Source: an uncultured Bacilli bacterium
GTDB lineage: Bacteria; Bacillota_I; Bacilli_A; RF39; UBA660
Direction of reading: 5' to 3'
DNA: 5,346 nt
Assembly (NCBI GenBank): GCA_934182615.1
Contig: CAKPRO010000021.1
Span: 1-5,346 of the forward strand
The notes beneath the pieces are model-generated. The model saw only the letters and a list, made by a program, of their open reading frames with translations. It was not told the DNA's origin and searched no databases. Below, in pieces: positions 1 through 5,346 of this stretch. Position 1 is the stretch's first letter, and every line of letters starts with the position of its first letter. Position numbers and translations under genes: made by a program.

Positions 1-55
1 TTGAATAATCATTTATAAGTAGAAAATGCCATGCCCCTGTTGACATGACATATAA

Positions 56-70
56 GCGACTGCCTGTCGC
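56..70 (+). other. Small GC-rich hairpin ahead of the terminator
   Basis: GCGAC (56-60) and GTCGC (66-70) form a perfect 5-bp stem around a 5-nt loop, just before the terminator at 77-109. It probably belongs to the 3' untranslated region of the same plus-strand transcript. All three plus-strand frames meet stops within the first 18 bases, so any upstream gene ends at or before the left edge. I do not recognise a known RNA family here. Confidence 0.35.
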
Positions 71-76
71 ACAATG

Positions 77-109
77 AGCCCCCAGTTTTGGGGGGCTTGT
101 TTTTGTTTG
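77..109 (+). terminator. Rho-independent terminator of an upstream plus-strand gene
   Basis: AGCCCCC (77-83) pairs with GGGGGCT (91-97) to give a 7-bp GC-rich stem with a short loop, followed directly by a T-rich tail (TGTTTTTGTTT). The tail is on the plus strand only. There is no matching run for the minus strand, so it ends a gene transcribed rightward from outside the window. It also separates that gene from the minus-strand genes. Confidence 0.88.
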
Positions 110-171
110 AATGAATTTTATAGGTTATTTGTGACTGTATACCCACATTAACAAGTAACCACTTATTTAGT

Positions 172-389
172 TAATCAAGTATATCAGAATTAATAGGCAC
201 TGGACTTGTTAACGTATTAAGTGGACTTCCCTATCGTAGTGTATGGACTTCTATTAGCAAGTTGGATAACTAACCTCATCACTTGCAATACTTTAACTAA
301 AGTAACAGCAAATCATATTATTGATATGATCAAGCACATCGGAATGCTTGGTCAATCCCTTCGGAATAGTTGATCAACTGAATCGGAAT
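172..389. repeat. Degenerate 22-bp-period repeat array (left copy)
   Basis: The clearest part is a triplet. TCGGAAT occurs at 339, 361 and 383, exactly 22 bp apart. Each is preceded 12 bp upstream by TGATCAA or TGGTCAA (327, 349, 371). This gives a 19-bp bipartite motif, TGRTCAA-N5-TCGGAAT, plus a 3-bp linker. A diverged copy is at 172-190 (TAATCAA, N5, TCAGAAT). Between them TGGACTT recurs at 201, 222 and 244, with 21- and 22-bp spacing, and looks like a diverged subfamily with the same layout. The same motif recurs at 1811-1931. The period is about two helical turns, as expected if a protein bound each unit on one face. The 22-bp period is not a multiple of 3, which argues against decayed coding repeats. 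Confidence 0.65.
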
Positions 390-414
390 CATAAAATAGC
401 TTATAGCTAAAACT

Positions 415-455
415 GCACTAGTAACTATAAGTACAAATAATGATATAACTAGTGC
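415..455. repeat. 8-bp inverted repeat around ACTAGT
   Basis: GCACTAGT (415-422) is the exact reverse complement of ACTAGTGC (448-455), separated by 25 bases. The right arm runs into TGGACTA (456-462), resembling the TGGACTT units further left, so it may be a diverged, partly inverted piece of the same repeat family. No T-run follows on either side, so it is not a terminator. Confidence 0.4.
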
Positions 456-519
456 TGGACTATTTAGTAGTAGGATAAAGCAAATAAGTCTATCATATAA
501 AAATGGTACTTATTAATAC

Positions 520-623
520 AAGTGGTGCAGTTGCTGCTAAACTATAGACCCTATTCATAAATAACCAATCAAAGTGGTGCAGTTGCTGCTAAACTATAAA
601 TTCTATTCAATAATAACTACTCA
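520..623. repeat. 52-bp tandem duplication
   Basis: Two adjacent 52-bp units occupy 520-571 and 572-623. The first 27 bases of each (520-546 and 572-598) are identical; this core begins AAGTGGTGCAGTTGC. The remaining 25 bases match at 18 positions, giving 45 of 52 overall. No further full copy is seen on either side. The sharp boundary between a perfect and a diverged half suggests selection or recent conversion of the core. It is non-coding and in no recognised mobile-element context. Confidence 0.85.
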
Positions 624-702
624 GATATAGACAAGATTCCGTTACTTATAAAAATACATTAATCACTTTAATACTTGACCATTAGCACAATATAGTTAAT
701 TG

Positions 703-740
703 AGTCTCTCTAATTGCTATATAGAGTGTTTGGAGAGACT
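703..740. repeat. Long imperfect hairpin
   Basis: AGTCTCTC (703-710) pairs with GAGAGACT (733-740). The stem extends inward by one G-T wobble and two A-T pairs to about 11 bp, around a loop of roughly 16 nt. Neither strand has a following T-run, so it is probably not an intrinsic terminator. It could be a structured transcript element or a protein site; nothing identifies which. Confidence 0.4.
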
Positions 741-840
741 AAAAAGACTATATATAGTGATTTTAGCATTCTAAAATTGCTATATTTATTAAGTATATTA
801 TTACATATAATTCAATATTCAAATTTCAAGCAAAACGAAT

Positions 841-873
841 AATCCTGATTGTCAAAATATGACAATCAGGATT
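841..873 (-). terminator. Terminator of the DCD-like membrane gene
   Basis: A perfect 14-bp inverted repeat (841-854 with 860-873, loop AAATA) lies 32 bases past the stop of the 906-1715 gene. On the minus strand the stem is followed by ATTCGTTTTGCTT, a modest T-rich tail. The plus-strand side has none. Position and orientation fit an intrinsic terminator for the minus-strand gene. Confidence 0.75.
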
Positions 874-905
874 TGATATAAGTTAAGCTTATTTGATTCA
901 ATTAA

Positions 906-1715
906 TCATACAATACCTCTTGATAAAACAATTAACAAACCAATAAGCATTATGACTAATAAACCAATAAAATATTTCATGATTTTATTATCTTCTCTTT
1001 TTCTTAAAAATATCATTATTAGGCCAATAAACAATGTAATAATAATACCTAACGATAAATTCATTTTTAAGATAAAATCTCCAGTTAAATTCTTTGAATT
1101 TAACTGATTAAAATTGACAGTTATTAAAGAGAAAATAGAAACAAAGATTCCCATCATAGTAAGGATATTTGTATAGATAGATGATTCTTTGTCTTCTAAT
1201 TCTTTTTTTGCCCTATTTGCTTTAGTAGTTCTTTGTTCATAATAATCCTTATAATTAGAAAGACCTCTATATTTCCATTCATCATTAAAAGATGCATTTA
1301 CTTGCTGATCATAAGGATGATTTGGTTTTGAAGATAATTGTTCAAAAACCAATTGAGCAATAGATAGATTCTTAGATATTTTAAATATATTAGGAGAAAT
1401 GTTTTCAACTCTAATATAAATAGGTGTTCTATGTCCAGGATTATATACTGGTGAAACAATAGTAATACCTTGTCTAATCAAAGAATTCTTATTTTCAACC
1501 CTTATCAATAAATCAGTTGGTACACTTATTTCTTCAACACATTTAACCATGATAGCTTGTTGAGGCTCTAGATTGTACTCATCAACATTACCATTATCAG
1601 TAATTATTTCTTTTATATGGATATCATAAGATATAGGTTTAACAAATTCTTCATTATATCCACTAATAAATATCTCTTTACTTCTTTCAATTATATCTTT
1701 ATCTACTAATATCAT
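906..1715 (-). CDS. Membrane-tethered dCTP deaminase/dUTPase-fold protein, probably non-catalytic
   Basis: Residues 1-155 resemble the trimeric dCTP deaminase/dUTPase fold. Visible motifs are the MILVDKDI start, PISYDI (27-32, family PxSYDLxL), a beta stretch around VPTDLLIRVE, KNSLIRQG (76-83, family RSSLxRxG), YNPG (91-94, family DPG), IRVEN (101-105) and the SIAQLVFEQL core (118-127). In E. coli Dcd the catalytic Glu138 lies in LEFYN; the aligned residue here is Arg102, and the DPG aspartate is Asn92. I infer nucleotide binding without deamination. Residues about 158-180 form a charged coiled linker, followed by three membrane helices (about 182-202, 219-237, 246-264). Housekeeping Dcd and Dut enzymes are soluble and shorter. 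The start is well supported: GGGGTG lies 8 bases upstream of ATG, with a promoter just before it. The gene is monocistronic, with its own promoter and terminator. Enzymatic dCTP deaminases are known anti-phage effectors; a sensor or defence role here is speculative. Confidence 0.8.
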   Translation of the reverse strand: MILVDKDIIERSKEIFISGYNEEFVKPISYDIHIKEIITDNGNVDEYNLEPQQAIMVKCVEEISVPTDLLIRVENKNSLIRQGITIVSPVYNPGHRTPIYIRVENISPNIFKISKNLSIAQLVFEQLSSKPNHPYDQQVNASFNDEWKYRGLSNYKDYYEQRTTKANRAKKELEDKESSIYTNILTMMGIFVSIFSLITVNFNQLNSKNLTGDFILKMNLSLGIIITLFIGLIMIFLRKREDNKIMKYFIGLLVIMLIGLLIVLSRGIV

Positions 1716-1743
1716 ACATATAACACCCCATTTTCATATGACT

Positions 1744-1772
1744 ATAATACCACTCTAACTAGAATAAGACAA
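1744..1772 (-). promoter_or_regulatory. SigA-type promoter of the DCD-like gene
   Basis: Read on the minus strand, TTGTCT (1767-1772) and TATTAT (1744-1749) are separated by exactly 17 bp. Transcription would start near 1737, leaving a leader of about 22 nt that carries the GGGGTG ribosome site. The upstream 22-bp repeat array ends 38 bp from the -35 box (1811), close enough to act as an upstream regulatory region. Confidence 0.6.
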
Positions 1773-1810
1773 ATACTTATCCTATAACCTCTAAATCCTA
1801 TCTTTTTATT

Positions 1811-1931
1811 TGGTCAAATTCATCGGTAAGGTTAATAAACTTCGTCAGAATTTTACTAACTGATTAATTAGTTAAGAGTATTAGAACACTTGTTCAACAT
1901 GATTGGAATGAGTAATCAACTAAAGTAGAAT
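1811..1931. repeat. Degenerate 22-bp-period repeat array (right copy)
   Basis: The 19-bp bipartite motif of the left array recurs here five times, with TCGGAAT-like halves at 1823 (TCGGTAA), 1845 (TCAGAAT), 1881 (TTAGAAC), 1903 (TTGGAAT) and 1925 (GTAGAAT). Spacing is 22, 36, 22 and 22 bp. Each has a TGGTCAA-like half 12 bp upstream, at 1811, 1833, 1869, 1891 and 1913 (for example TGTTCAA at 1891 and TAATCAA at 1913). The array fills most of the gap between the DCD-like gene's promoter and the end of the next gene. Copies are more diverged than in the left array. Confidence 0.6.
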
Positions 1932-1959
1932 ACTCAAAATATATATTTACTTAATATTA

Positions 1960-3271
1960 TTAAGAACGTCTATCAAAGATAGAATTACCTATACCAAACA
2001 CTGAAACCCCTTCTAGAATACTTGCCAAAAGAATAGATAAAACATTAACAAAATCTAAATATCTAAATAGAACAAATGTGAGTCCACCACATAATAAAAT
2101 AACAATTGCTAACTCAATCATTTTTGATACTCTTCTATTGCATAATTTTAGATATAAACAATAAATAATAAAGACTACAATTGCAATTTCAGGTCTAATA
2201 TGTTCACATACTGCATGATAAATAGCTTTAATCTTATACTTAACATTCTTAGTATTTACAACTGTATCCGCTAAGTTAACCATTTTTTTCTGATCTTCTT
2301 CAGTAATTCCTTTGAGATTATCTAAACTCTTTCCTTTACTCATTGAAATATACCATTTATTATCTTCTGTAATAACGCCATAGAATAAATAATTCACATC
2401 ATTATATTTTAATAAACAAGGACGATAGAATCTAACCCATAAAGAGTTCTTACTATTCTGTACAGCACTCTTATCATTTTTAAAATGTATACCATCATTA
2501 CTAATACAATATCTTACATCCTGACTGTTTCCACTATCTGGAATATAAACAAAACGATACTGTTTTGTATCAATGTCGTAATCAACACTACCATGCCATA
2601 ATTTCAAATCACTATCTTTACCATCAATACTACATATTTCAGTTTCAGACCAATTCTTTCCATCAGAACTTTCCTGATAAGCAAATTGACCAGTGGTGTT
2701 ATATAAATCATAACCAATAGCCCACATCTTATATTTGTTATCAGACCAAATAACTGCAGGAGATAAATGTTTCATAGACTTCATAACTTCATATTTACTC
2801 CAATTCACTCCATCATATGAATACTTTCTAAATAACAATAATGACTTACCATCACCACCTAAATTCTTTGATAATCGTCCCAAATACCATACTTCAATTC
2901 TATCTAGATCATCTCTATAAAGAATATGTGGATCCTTTAATTCATAACACCCTGTTTCTTCATTATCTCCTATAGGATTAGCTAAATGTTTAGGTGTAGT
3001 CCACTTATATAAATCATTTGAAACAGCAATACATGGATTTTCTTCTTCACCATCTGCTTCTGGATATGGTGAATAAGCCATCCAAAATTTATAACCATGC
3101 CATTCATTTTTAAAAGAAATAACAGATGGATGTGTAGGTTGGTTTTTCCCTGCATAATATGTTTCAATATTGAGTCTTGTTTCAGCTACTGATTTATTCG
3201 TATTACCACCACAAGCACTTATTGAAACAATAAGTATAAATATAGTTAATACTTTTCTTTAACTTTTTCAT
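1960..3271 (-). CDS. Sialidase-like beta-propeller lipoprotein with C-terminal membrane module; frameshifted at the signal peptide
   Basis: The frame is open from 3258 to the stop at 1960, but its only in-frame ATG (3081) lies inside the conserved domain. Upstream codons encode KVLTIFILIVSISACGGN, a lipoprotein signal peptide with lipobox cysteine, then HPSVISF and GYKFWMAYSPYP, the domain start. The ATG at 3271 (MKKLKK) is one base out of frame; removing one base from the T4 run at 3253-3256 (plus strand) restores a 436-residue lipoprotein with Cys20. Residues about 47-313 contain four S-x-D-x-x-x-W/F blade motifs (SNDLYKW, SYDGVNW, SSDGKNW, SNDGIHF), typical of five-bladed glycosidase or sialidase-like propellers. 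Three hydrophobic helices end the protein (about 360-376, 385-403, 407-429), unusual for a lipoprotein. A glycan-binding or glycan-cleaving surface role is likely; the substrate is unknown. It may be a pseudogene, a phase-variable gene or a sequencing error. No convincing Shine-Dalgarno precedes 3271. Confidence 0.75.
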
Positions 3272-3305
3272 GCAATAAATCTATCATAAAAAATCAAACT
3301 AAAAT

Positions 3306-3334
3306 ATATAAGAGTATTCCTGTTTTTCTAGCAA
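3306..3334 (-). promoter_or_regulatory. Possible promoter of the lipoprotein gene
   Basis: On the minus strand TTGCTA (3329-3334) and TTATAT (3306-3311) are 17 bp apart, in the 86-base gap after the acyltransferase. Initiation near 3299 would leave about 28 nt before the ATG at 3271. The region is very AT-rich, so a chance match is possible. No purine-rich ribosome site follows. Confidence 0.4.
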
Positions 3335-3357
3335 GAACATATATTAATAAATTATTA

Positions 3358-4395
3358 CTATTTTATACCTAATAACCATTTCATCTTCATAATATTCTTT
3401 TTTTCTACAAATATGTAAATTAATATACTTATAATTATTGGAATCATAAATCTCAAAAACATTGGAATATTACTATGTAAAATCAAGTTAAAGACTATGT
3501 AAATAAACAACGTGTGTAAAAAATATATCGATGAACTTAAATTTCTACATGTTTTAGTCACTCTAGTTTCTATATGTTTATGTGGTTTATAAAGCGCTAT
3601 TAAAAATAAAGAAAATGCTTGAAGTGGGTATAAAATTAATAAATTATATTTTCCTACCATATATAAAATCATCATTATTATGCTACTAAATACATATATT
3701 GATACGCTCTTTTTTATACCTACTTTATACTGTAAGGCATACTTTTTCGTAAAATACCCTATAGCAACATAAGGTATTCCTTTCATAATAAAATTATTAC
3801 TCCAACTAAAAACTACATAAATCAATTTATTTATAACCGTTATACCGGGAAAAATAACATTAGCATCATATACAAATCCCCACAATAATCCTAATATTGC
3901 AATTCCCAATAATGTTTTTTCATGATTTTTGCGTACCAGTATCGCTGATAGAAAAACTGATTCTGCTAGAGCTAAAAGATACCAGTATACACCATGACCA
4001 GCAAATATATATCTTCTAATTATAAGAATAAAAATATAGCCAAAAGTTTGTCGAGGATATAACATTCGATAAGTTATAATGTAATATGGAAACCAAATAA
4101 CGCTCCAAACGATATATAAGTAAATCCAATTTTTAAAGCATACTTTTATAAGATTTTTATTATCAAGTTGTGACAATTTGTAAACTGAAAAATAACCTGA
4201 AACAATCATAAAAAAAGGTACTGCTTGTCCTGTAAAACATTTAATAATAAAATCGTTTAAAGAATTATTAGACACTATTCCGCCACTATGAATAATAACG
4301 ACCAAAAAAGCGCAAAATAACTTTATTATATCAATTAAAGGAAAATACACATCCTTTTTCTTATGGAATTTTTGTATTTCTACATTACACACCAT
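3358..4395 (-). CDS. Acyltransferase family 3 membrane protein (surface-glycan O-acetyltransferase type)
   Basis: This 345-residue, highly hydrophobic protein with about ten membrane helices has the usual length and layout of the Acyl_transf_3 family (PF01757). Recognisable family motifs are the N-terminal helix with conserved His36 (FLVVIIHSGG), VPFFMIVSGYF (59-69), GHGVYWYLLAL (133-143, matching the family W-Y/F-L-x-A-L motif) and SSSIYFLHTLF near the C-terminus (287-297). Members move acyl groups, usually acetyl, across the membrane onto extracellular polysaccharides, peptidoglycan or lipids; the acceptor cannot be told from sequence. The start at 4395 is favoured because AAGGAG lies 8 bases upstream. 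A closer ATG at 4400 gives only six codons in another frame. The gene appears intact. It lies 50 bases after the 4446-4784 frame and 86 bases before the propeller lipoprotein, consistent with a surface-polysaccharide locus. Confidence 0.88.
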   Translation of the reverse strand: MVCNVEIQKFHKKKDVYFPLIDIIKLFCAFLVVIIHSGGIVSNNSLNDFIIKCFTGQAVPFFMIVSGYFSVYKLSQLDNKNLIKVCFKNWIYLYIVWSVIWFPYYIITYRMLYPRQTFGYIFILIIRRYIFAGHGVYWYLLALAESVFLSAILVRKNHEKTLLGIAILGLLWGFVYDANVIFPGITVINKLIYVVFSWSNNFIMKGIPYVAIGYFTKKYALQYKVGIKKSVSIYVFSSIIMMILYMVGKYNLLILYPLQAFSLFLIALYKPHKHIETRVTKTCRNLSSSIYFLHTLFIYIVFNLILHSNIPMFLRFMIPIIISILIYIFVEKKNIMKMKWLLGIK

Positions 4396-4403
4396 GCCAT
4401 TTT

Positions 4404-4409
4404 CTCCTT
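4404..4409 (-). promoter_or_regulatory. Ribosome binding site of the acyltransferase
   Basis: AAGGAG on the minus strand, 8 bases before the ATG at 4395. It decides between two nearby ATGs: the alternative at 4400 is only 3 bases away and its frame closes after six codons. Confidence 0.8.
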
Positions 4410-4445
4410 TTCTTCAAAATAAACTATGACTATATTATTGTCCTT

Positions 4446-4784
4446 TTAATAATCAATTAAGAATATTTTAAACATAGTTCTTATAAATTTGTTCTTACAA
4501 TTAACAAAAAAGAATTTTATCTCCTCTATTTTAGATATCCTAGAAATCAACCCAAAATTAATTAATATTTTTTGTTTGAATCCTTCTTTAAATACATTAA
4601 CAATAAATAAAACTCTAGTTTTATTTATTAAAGTACTTTTAATACTATTAGGATACTCTTTAGATGACTCATCTAAATCTAACTTAACACAATCCTGTTG
4701 GTTGCTAATAGCTTCCAATATCTTATTTCCCTTAATAGAATGTGCTAATAATAAAAATGTTCCTTTATTATCATCCATTTCCAA
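4446..4784 (-). CDS. Small protein of unknown function, possibly a 5'-truncated remnant
   Basis: The frame encodes up to 112 residues from a TTG at 4784, or 110 from the ATG at 4778. I recognise no family. The N-terminal half is mixed and charged (LLLAHSIKG, DLDESSKEYPN) with secondary-structure-like alternation. The C-terminal half is basic and hydrophobic (FGLISRISKIEEIKFFFVNCKNKF) without a clear membrane helix, and the protein ends FLIDY. No Shine-Dalgarno precedes either start, and the frame stays open upstream to 4814 (WDYFSVWNQSLEM). That fits the tail of a longer gene cut by the neighbouring insertion sequence. Its strand and 50-base gap to the acyltransferase suggest a shared transcript. 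The opposite strand is also open over 4489-4791, but it is preceded by no ribosome site and opposes the neighbours. Reality of this gene is uncertain. Confidence 0.4.
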   Translation of the reverse strand: MEMDDNKGTFLLLAHSIKGNKILEAISNQQDCVKLDLDESSKEYPNSIKSTLINKTRVLFIVNVFKEGFKQKILINFGLISRISKIEEIKFFFVNCKNKFIRTMFKIFLIDY

Positions 4785-4874
4785 ACTTTGATTCCAAACA
4801 CTAAAATAATCCCATTAAGTAAAATCACTTACCTTTTGAGTTACTTTAAATTAATAGAATTTGACATCTTGCCT
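4785..4874. other. Junction expected to contain one end of the IS1595-like element
   Basis: These 90 AT-rich bases lie between the transposase stop and the unknown protein. IS1595-family transposases usually end close to one terminal inverted repeat, so the element's end should lie here. The other end is outside the window, so neither the inverted repeat nor the target duplication can be identified. A weak hairpin (TAAGT 4816-4820 with ACTTA 4827-4831) is the only structure seen. Confidence 0.3.
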
Positions 4875-5346
4875 CTAAGGTCTTTTTTGTTTCTGTAATC
4901 TACAAAATCTTTCCATACTAAATTCGTAATATGCTTCCTTAAGTGAAATAGGCATAGGTGTAGCTCTTACCATTTCATTACTGAAAGCCTCAGTATCCAT
5001 CATCATTCTTAGAATCTCAGATGCCATTTCCTTTCTCTTGAATGTATACTTAGCCTGCTTCTTAAGAAGCAGGAAATCTAGATAACCTTGTATGTATCTG
5101 GTTCCAACTCCTCTTGTTGTCTGTATCATTGAGCTTACTTCTGTCATCATCTCATTGACAGCTCCTAATGATTTACCATCATCAGTAAGATATCTCTTCT
5201 CTAAAGGAAATGTCTTGATTTTATTGTTTACTGCTTCAAGATAGTTGGCAAACTGCTGTATGCTTGCCTTTGAATCTGATATGAACTCTTCCACATCCTT
5301 AAAGTAGTCTTTATTCGCTTTATATTTATCGAATGACTCACTTCCA
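4875..5346 (-). CDS. IS1595/ISXO2-like transposase, C-terminal part (runs off the window)
   Basis: The frame stays open to the right edge, so the true start is outside. The GTG at 5294 is simply an internal valine (KDVEEFISD). About 156 C-terminal residues are visible. They match the tail of IS1595-type (ISXO2-like) DDE transposases: a spacer with basic residues, then a VN-containing helix (SLGAVNEMMTEV), the RGVGTRYIQGYLDFLLLKK block (family pattern RGVSTKYLxxYLxWF) and a basic segment YTFKRKEMA. The N-terminal zinc-ribbon and first catalytic aspartates lie off-window. It would catalyse cut-and-paste or copy transposition of its element. No frameshift is seen in the visible part. Codon choice is noticeably less AT-biased than in the neighbours, fitting a separately acquired mobile element. 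Family assignment is from remembered motif patterns. Confidence 0.7.
   Translation of the reverse strand, partial: GSESFDKYKANKDYFKDVEEFISDSKASIQQFANYLEAVNNKIKTFPLEKRYLTDDGKSLGAVNEMMTEVSSMIQTTRGVGTRYIQGYLDFLLLKKQAKYTFKRKEMASEILRMMMDTEAFSNEMVRATPMPISLKEAYYEFSMERFCRLQKQKRP

Larger units (their letters stand above)
110..840. other. Gene-free, repeat-rich intergenic region
   Basis: About 730 bases have no credible reading frame on either strand. The region is not featureless. It holds a degenerate 22-bp-period repeat array (172-389), an inverted repeat (415-455), a 52-bp tandem duplication (520-623), a long hairpin (703-740) and a 12-bp palindrome ACTATATATAGT (747-758). The 11-mer AATTGCTATAT also occurs twice (712-722 and 775-785). 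I see no tRNA, rRNA or recognisable riboswitch. The stretch lies between two converging transcription units, since both neighbours end toward it, so the repeats are unlikely to be promoter elements for either. Confidence 0.6.

Noticed and set aside
172..389. CRISPR array
   Set aside because: The repeats are degenerate with a 22-bp period, too short and too variable for repeat-spacer units of about 60-70 bp, and no cas gene is present.
327..389. Plasmid iteron origin
   Set aside because: 22 bp is a common iteron length, but there are only three exact copies here, no rep gene or AT-rich unwinding block next to them, and the motif also occurs near an unrelated promoter. It cannot be supported.
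906..1715. Housekeeping dcd or dut gene
   Set aside because: The catalytic Glu and the DPG Asp appear substituted, and the three C-terminal membrane helices are foreign to those enzymes, so no gene symbol is assigned.
1950..1964. Terminator of the propeller gene (CTTAAT with ATTAAG)
   Set aside because: The stem is only six A/T-rich pairs plus one G-C, overlaps the stop codon and lacks a clean T-run; too weak to call.
2735..2920. Plus-strand open frame of 61 codons
   Set aside because: It lies wholly antisense inside the propeller lipoprotein, has no ribosome site and no recognisable domain; it is a frame shadow.
2982..3167. Minus-strand open frame of 61 codons overlapping the propeller gene
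   Set aside because: It is an alternate frame of the conserved domain start. The frame carrying HPSV and GYKFWMAYSPYP is clearly the coding one.
4489..4791. Plus-strand open frame of 100 codons
   Set aside because: It is antisense to the 4446-4784 frame, opposes all neighbours and has no ribosome site; its leucine/isoleucine-rich composition is what antisense AT-rich DNA produces.

Overview
This is an AT-rich window from a low-GC Gram-positive (Bacillota) genome. The evidence is the base composition, Shine-Dalgarno-led starts, SigA-like promoters, a lipobox signal peptide and the families present. A gut or host-associated Lactobacillales or Erysipelotrichales-type organism would fit, but I cannot name the species from the sequence. 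It looks like an accessory region: few genes, all on the minus strand, separated by repeat-rich non-coding DNA and bordered on the right by an insertion sequence.

Layout from left to right. Positions 1-110 are the tail of a plus-strand transcription unit whose gene lies off the window, ending in a strong intrinsic terminator. Positions 110-840 hold no gene. They carry degenerate repeats with a 22-bp period (172-389), a 52-bp tandem duplication (520-623) and several inverted repeats. A minus-strand hairpin (841-873) closes the first gene, 906-1715. That gene encodes a dCTP-deaminase/dUTPase-fold domain fused to a coiled linker and three membrane helices, and its catalytic glutamate appears to be replaced by arginine. 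It has its own promoter (1744-1772). Upstream of that promoter lies a second array of the same 22-bp repeat (1811-1931).

Next come three minus-strand genes with a cell-surface flavour. The first (1960-3271) is a sialidase/glycosidase-like beta-propeller lipoprotein with an unusual C-terminal membrane module; its signal peptide is separated from its start codon by a one-base frameshift. The second (3358-4395) is an acyltransferase family 3 membrane protein, typical of surface-polysaccharide acetylation. The third (4446-4784) is a short protein of unknown function that may be a truncated remnant. The window ends inside an IS1595/ISXO2-like transposase (4875 to the right edge).

The propeller lipoprotein and acyltransferase suggest the decaying edge of a surface-polysaccharide locus, with the IS as a likely agent of the decay. 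The most distinctive unit is the self-contained promoter, membrane-tethered DCD-like gene and terminator, bracketed by two arrays of the same 22-bp repeat. A nucleotide-sensing, defence-like role for it is my inference and is not demonstrated by the sequence.
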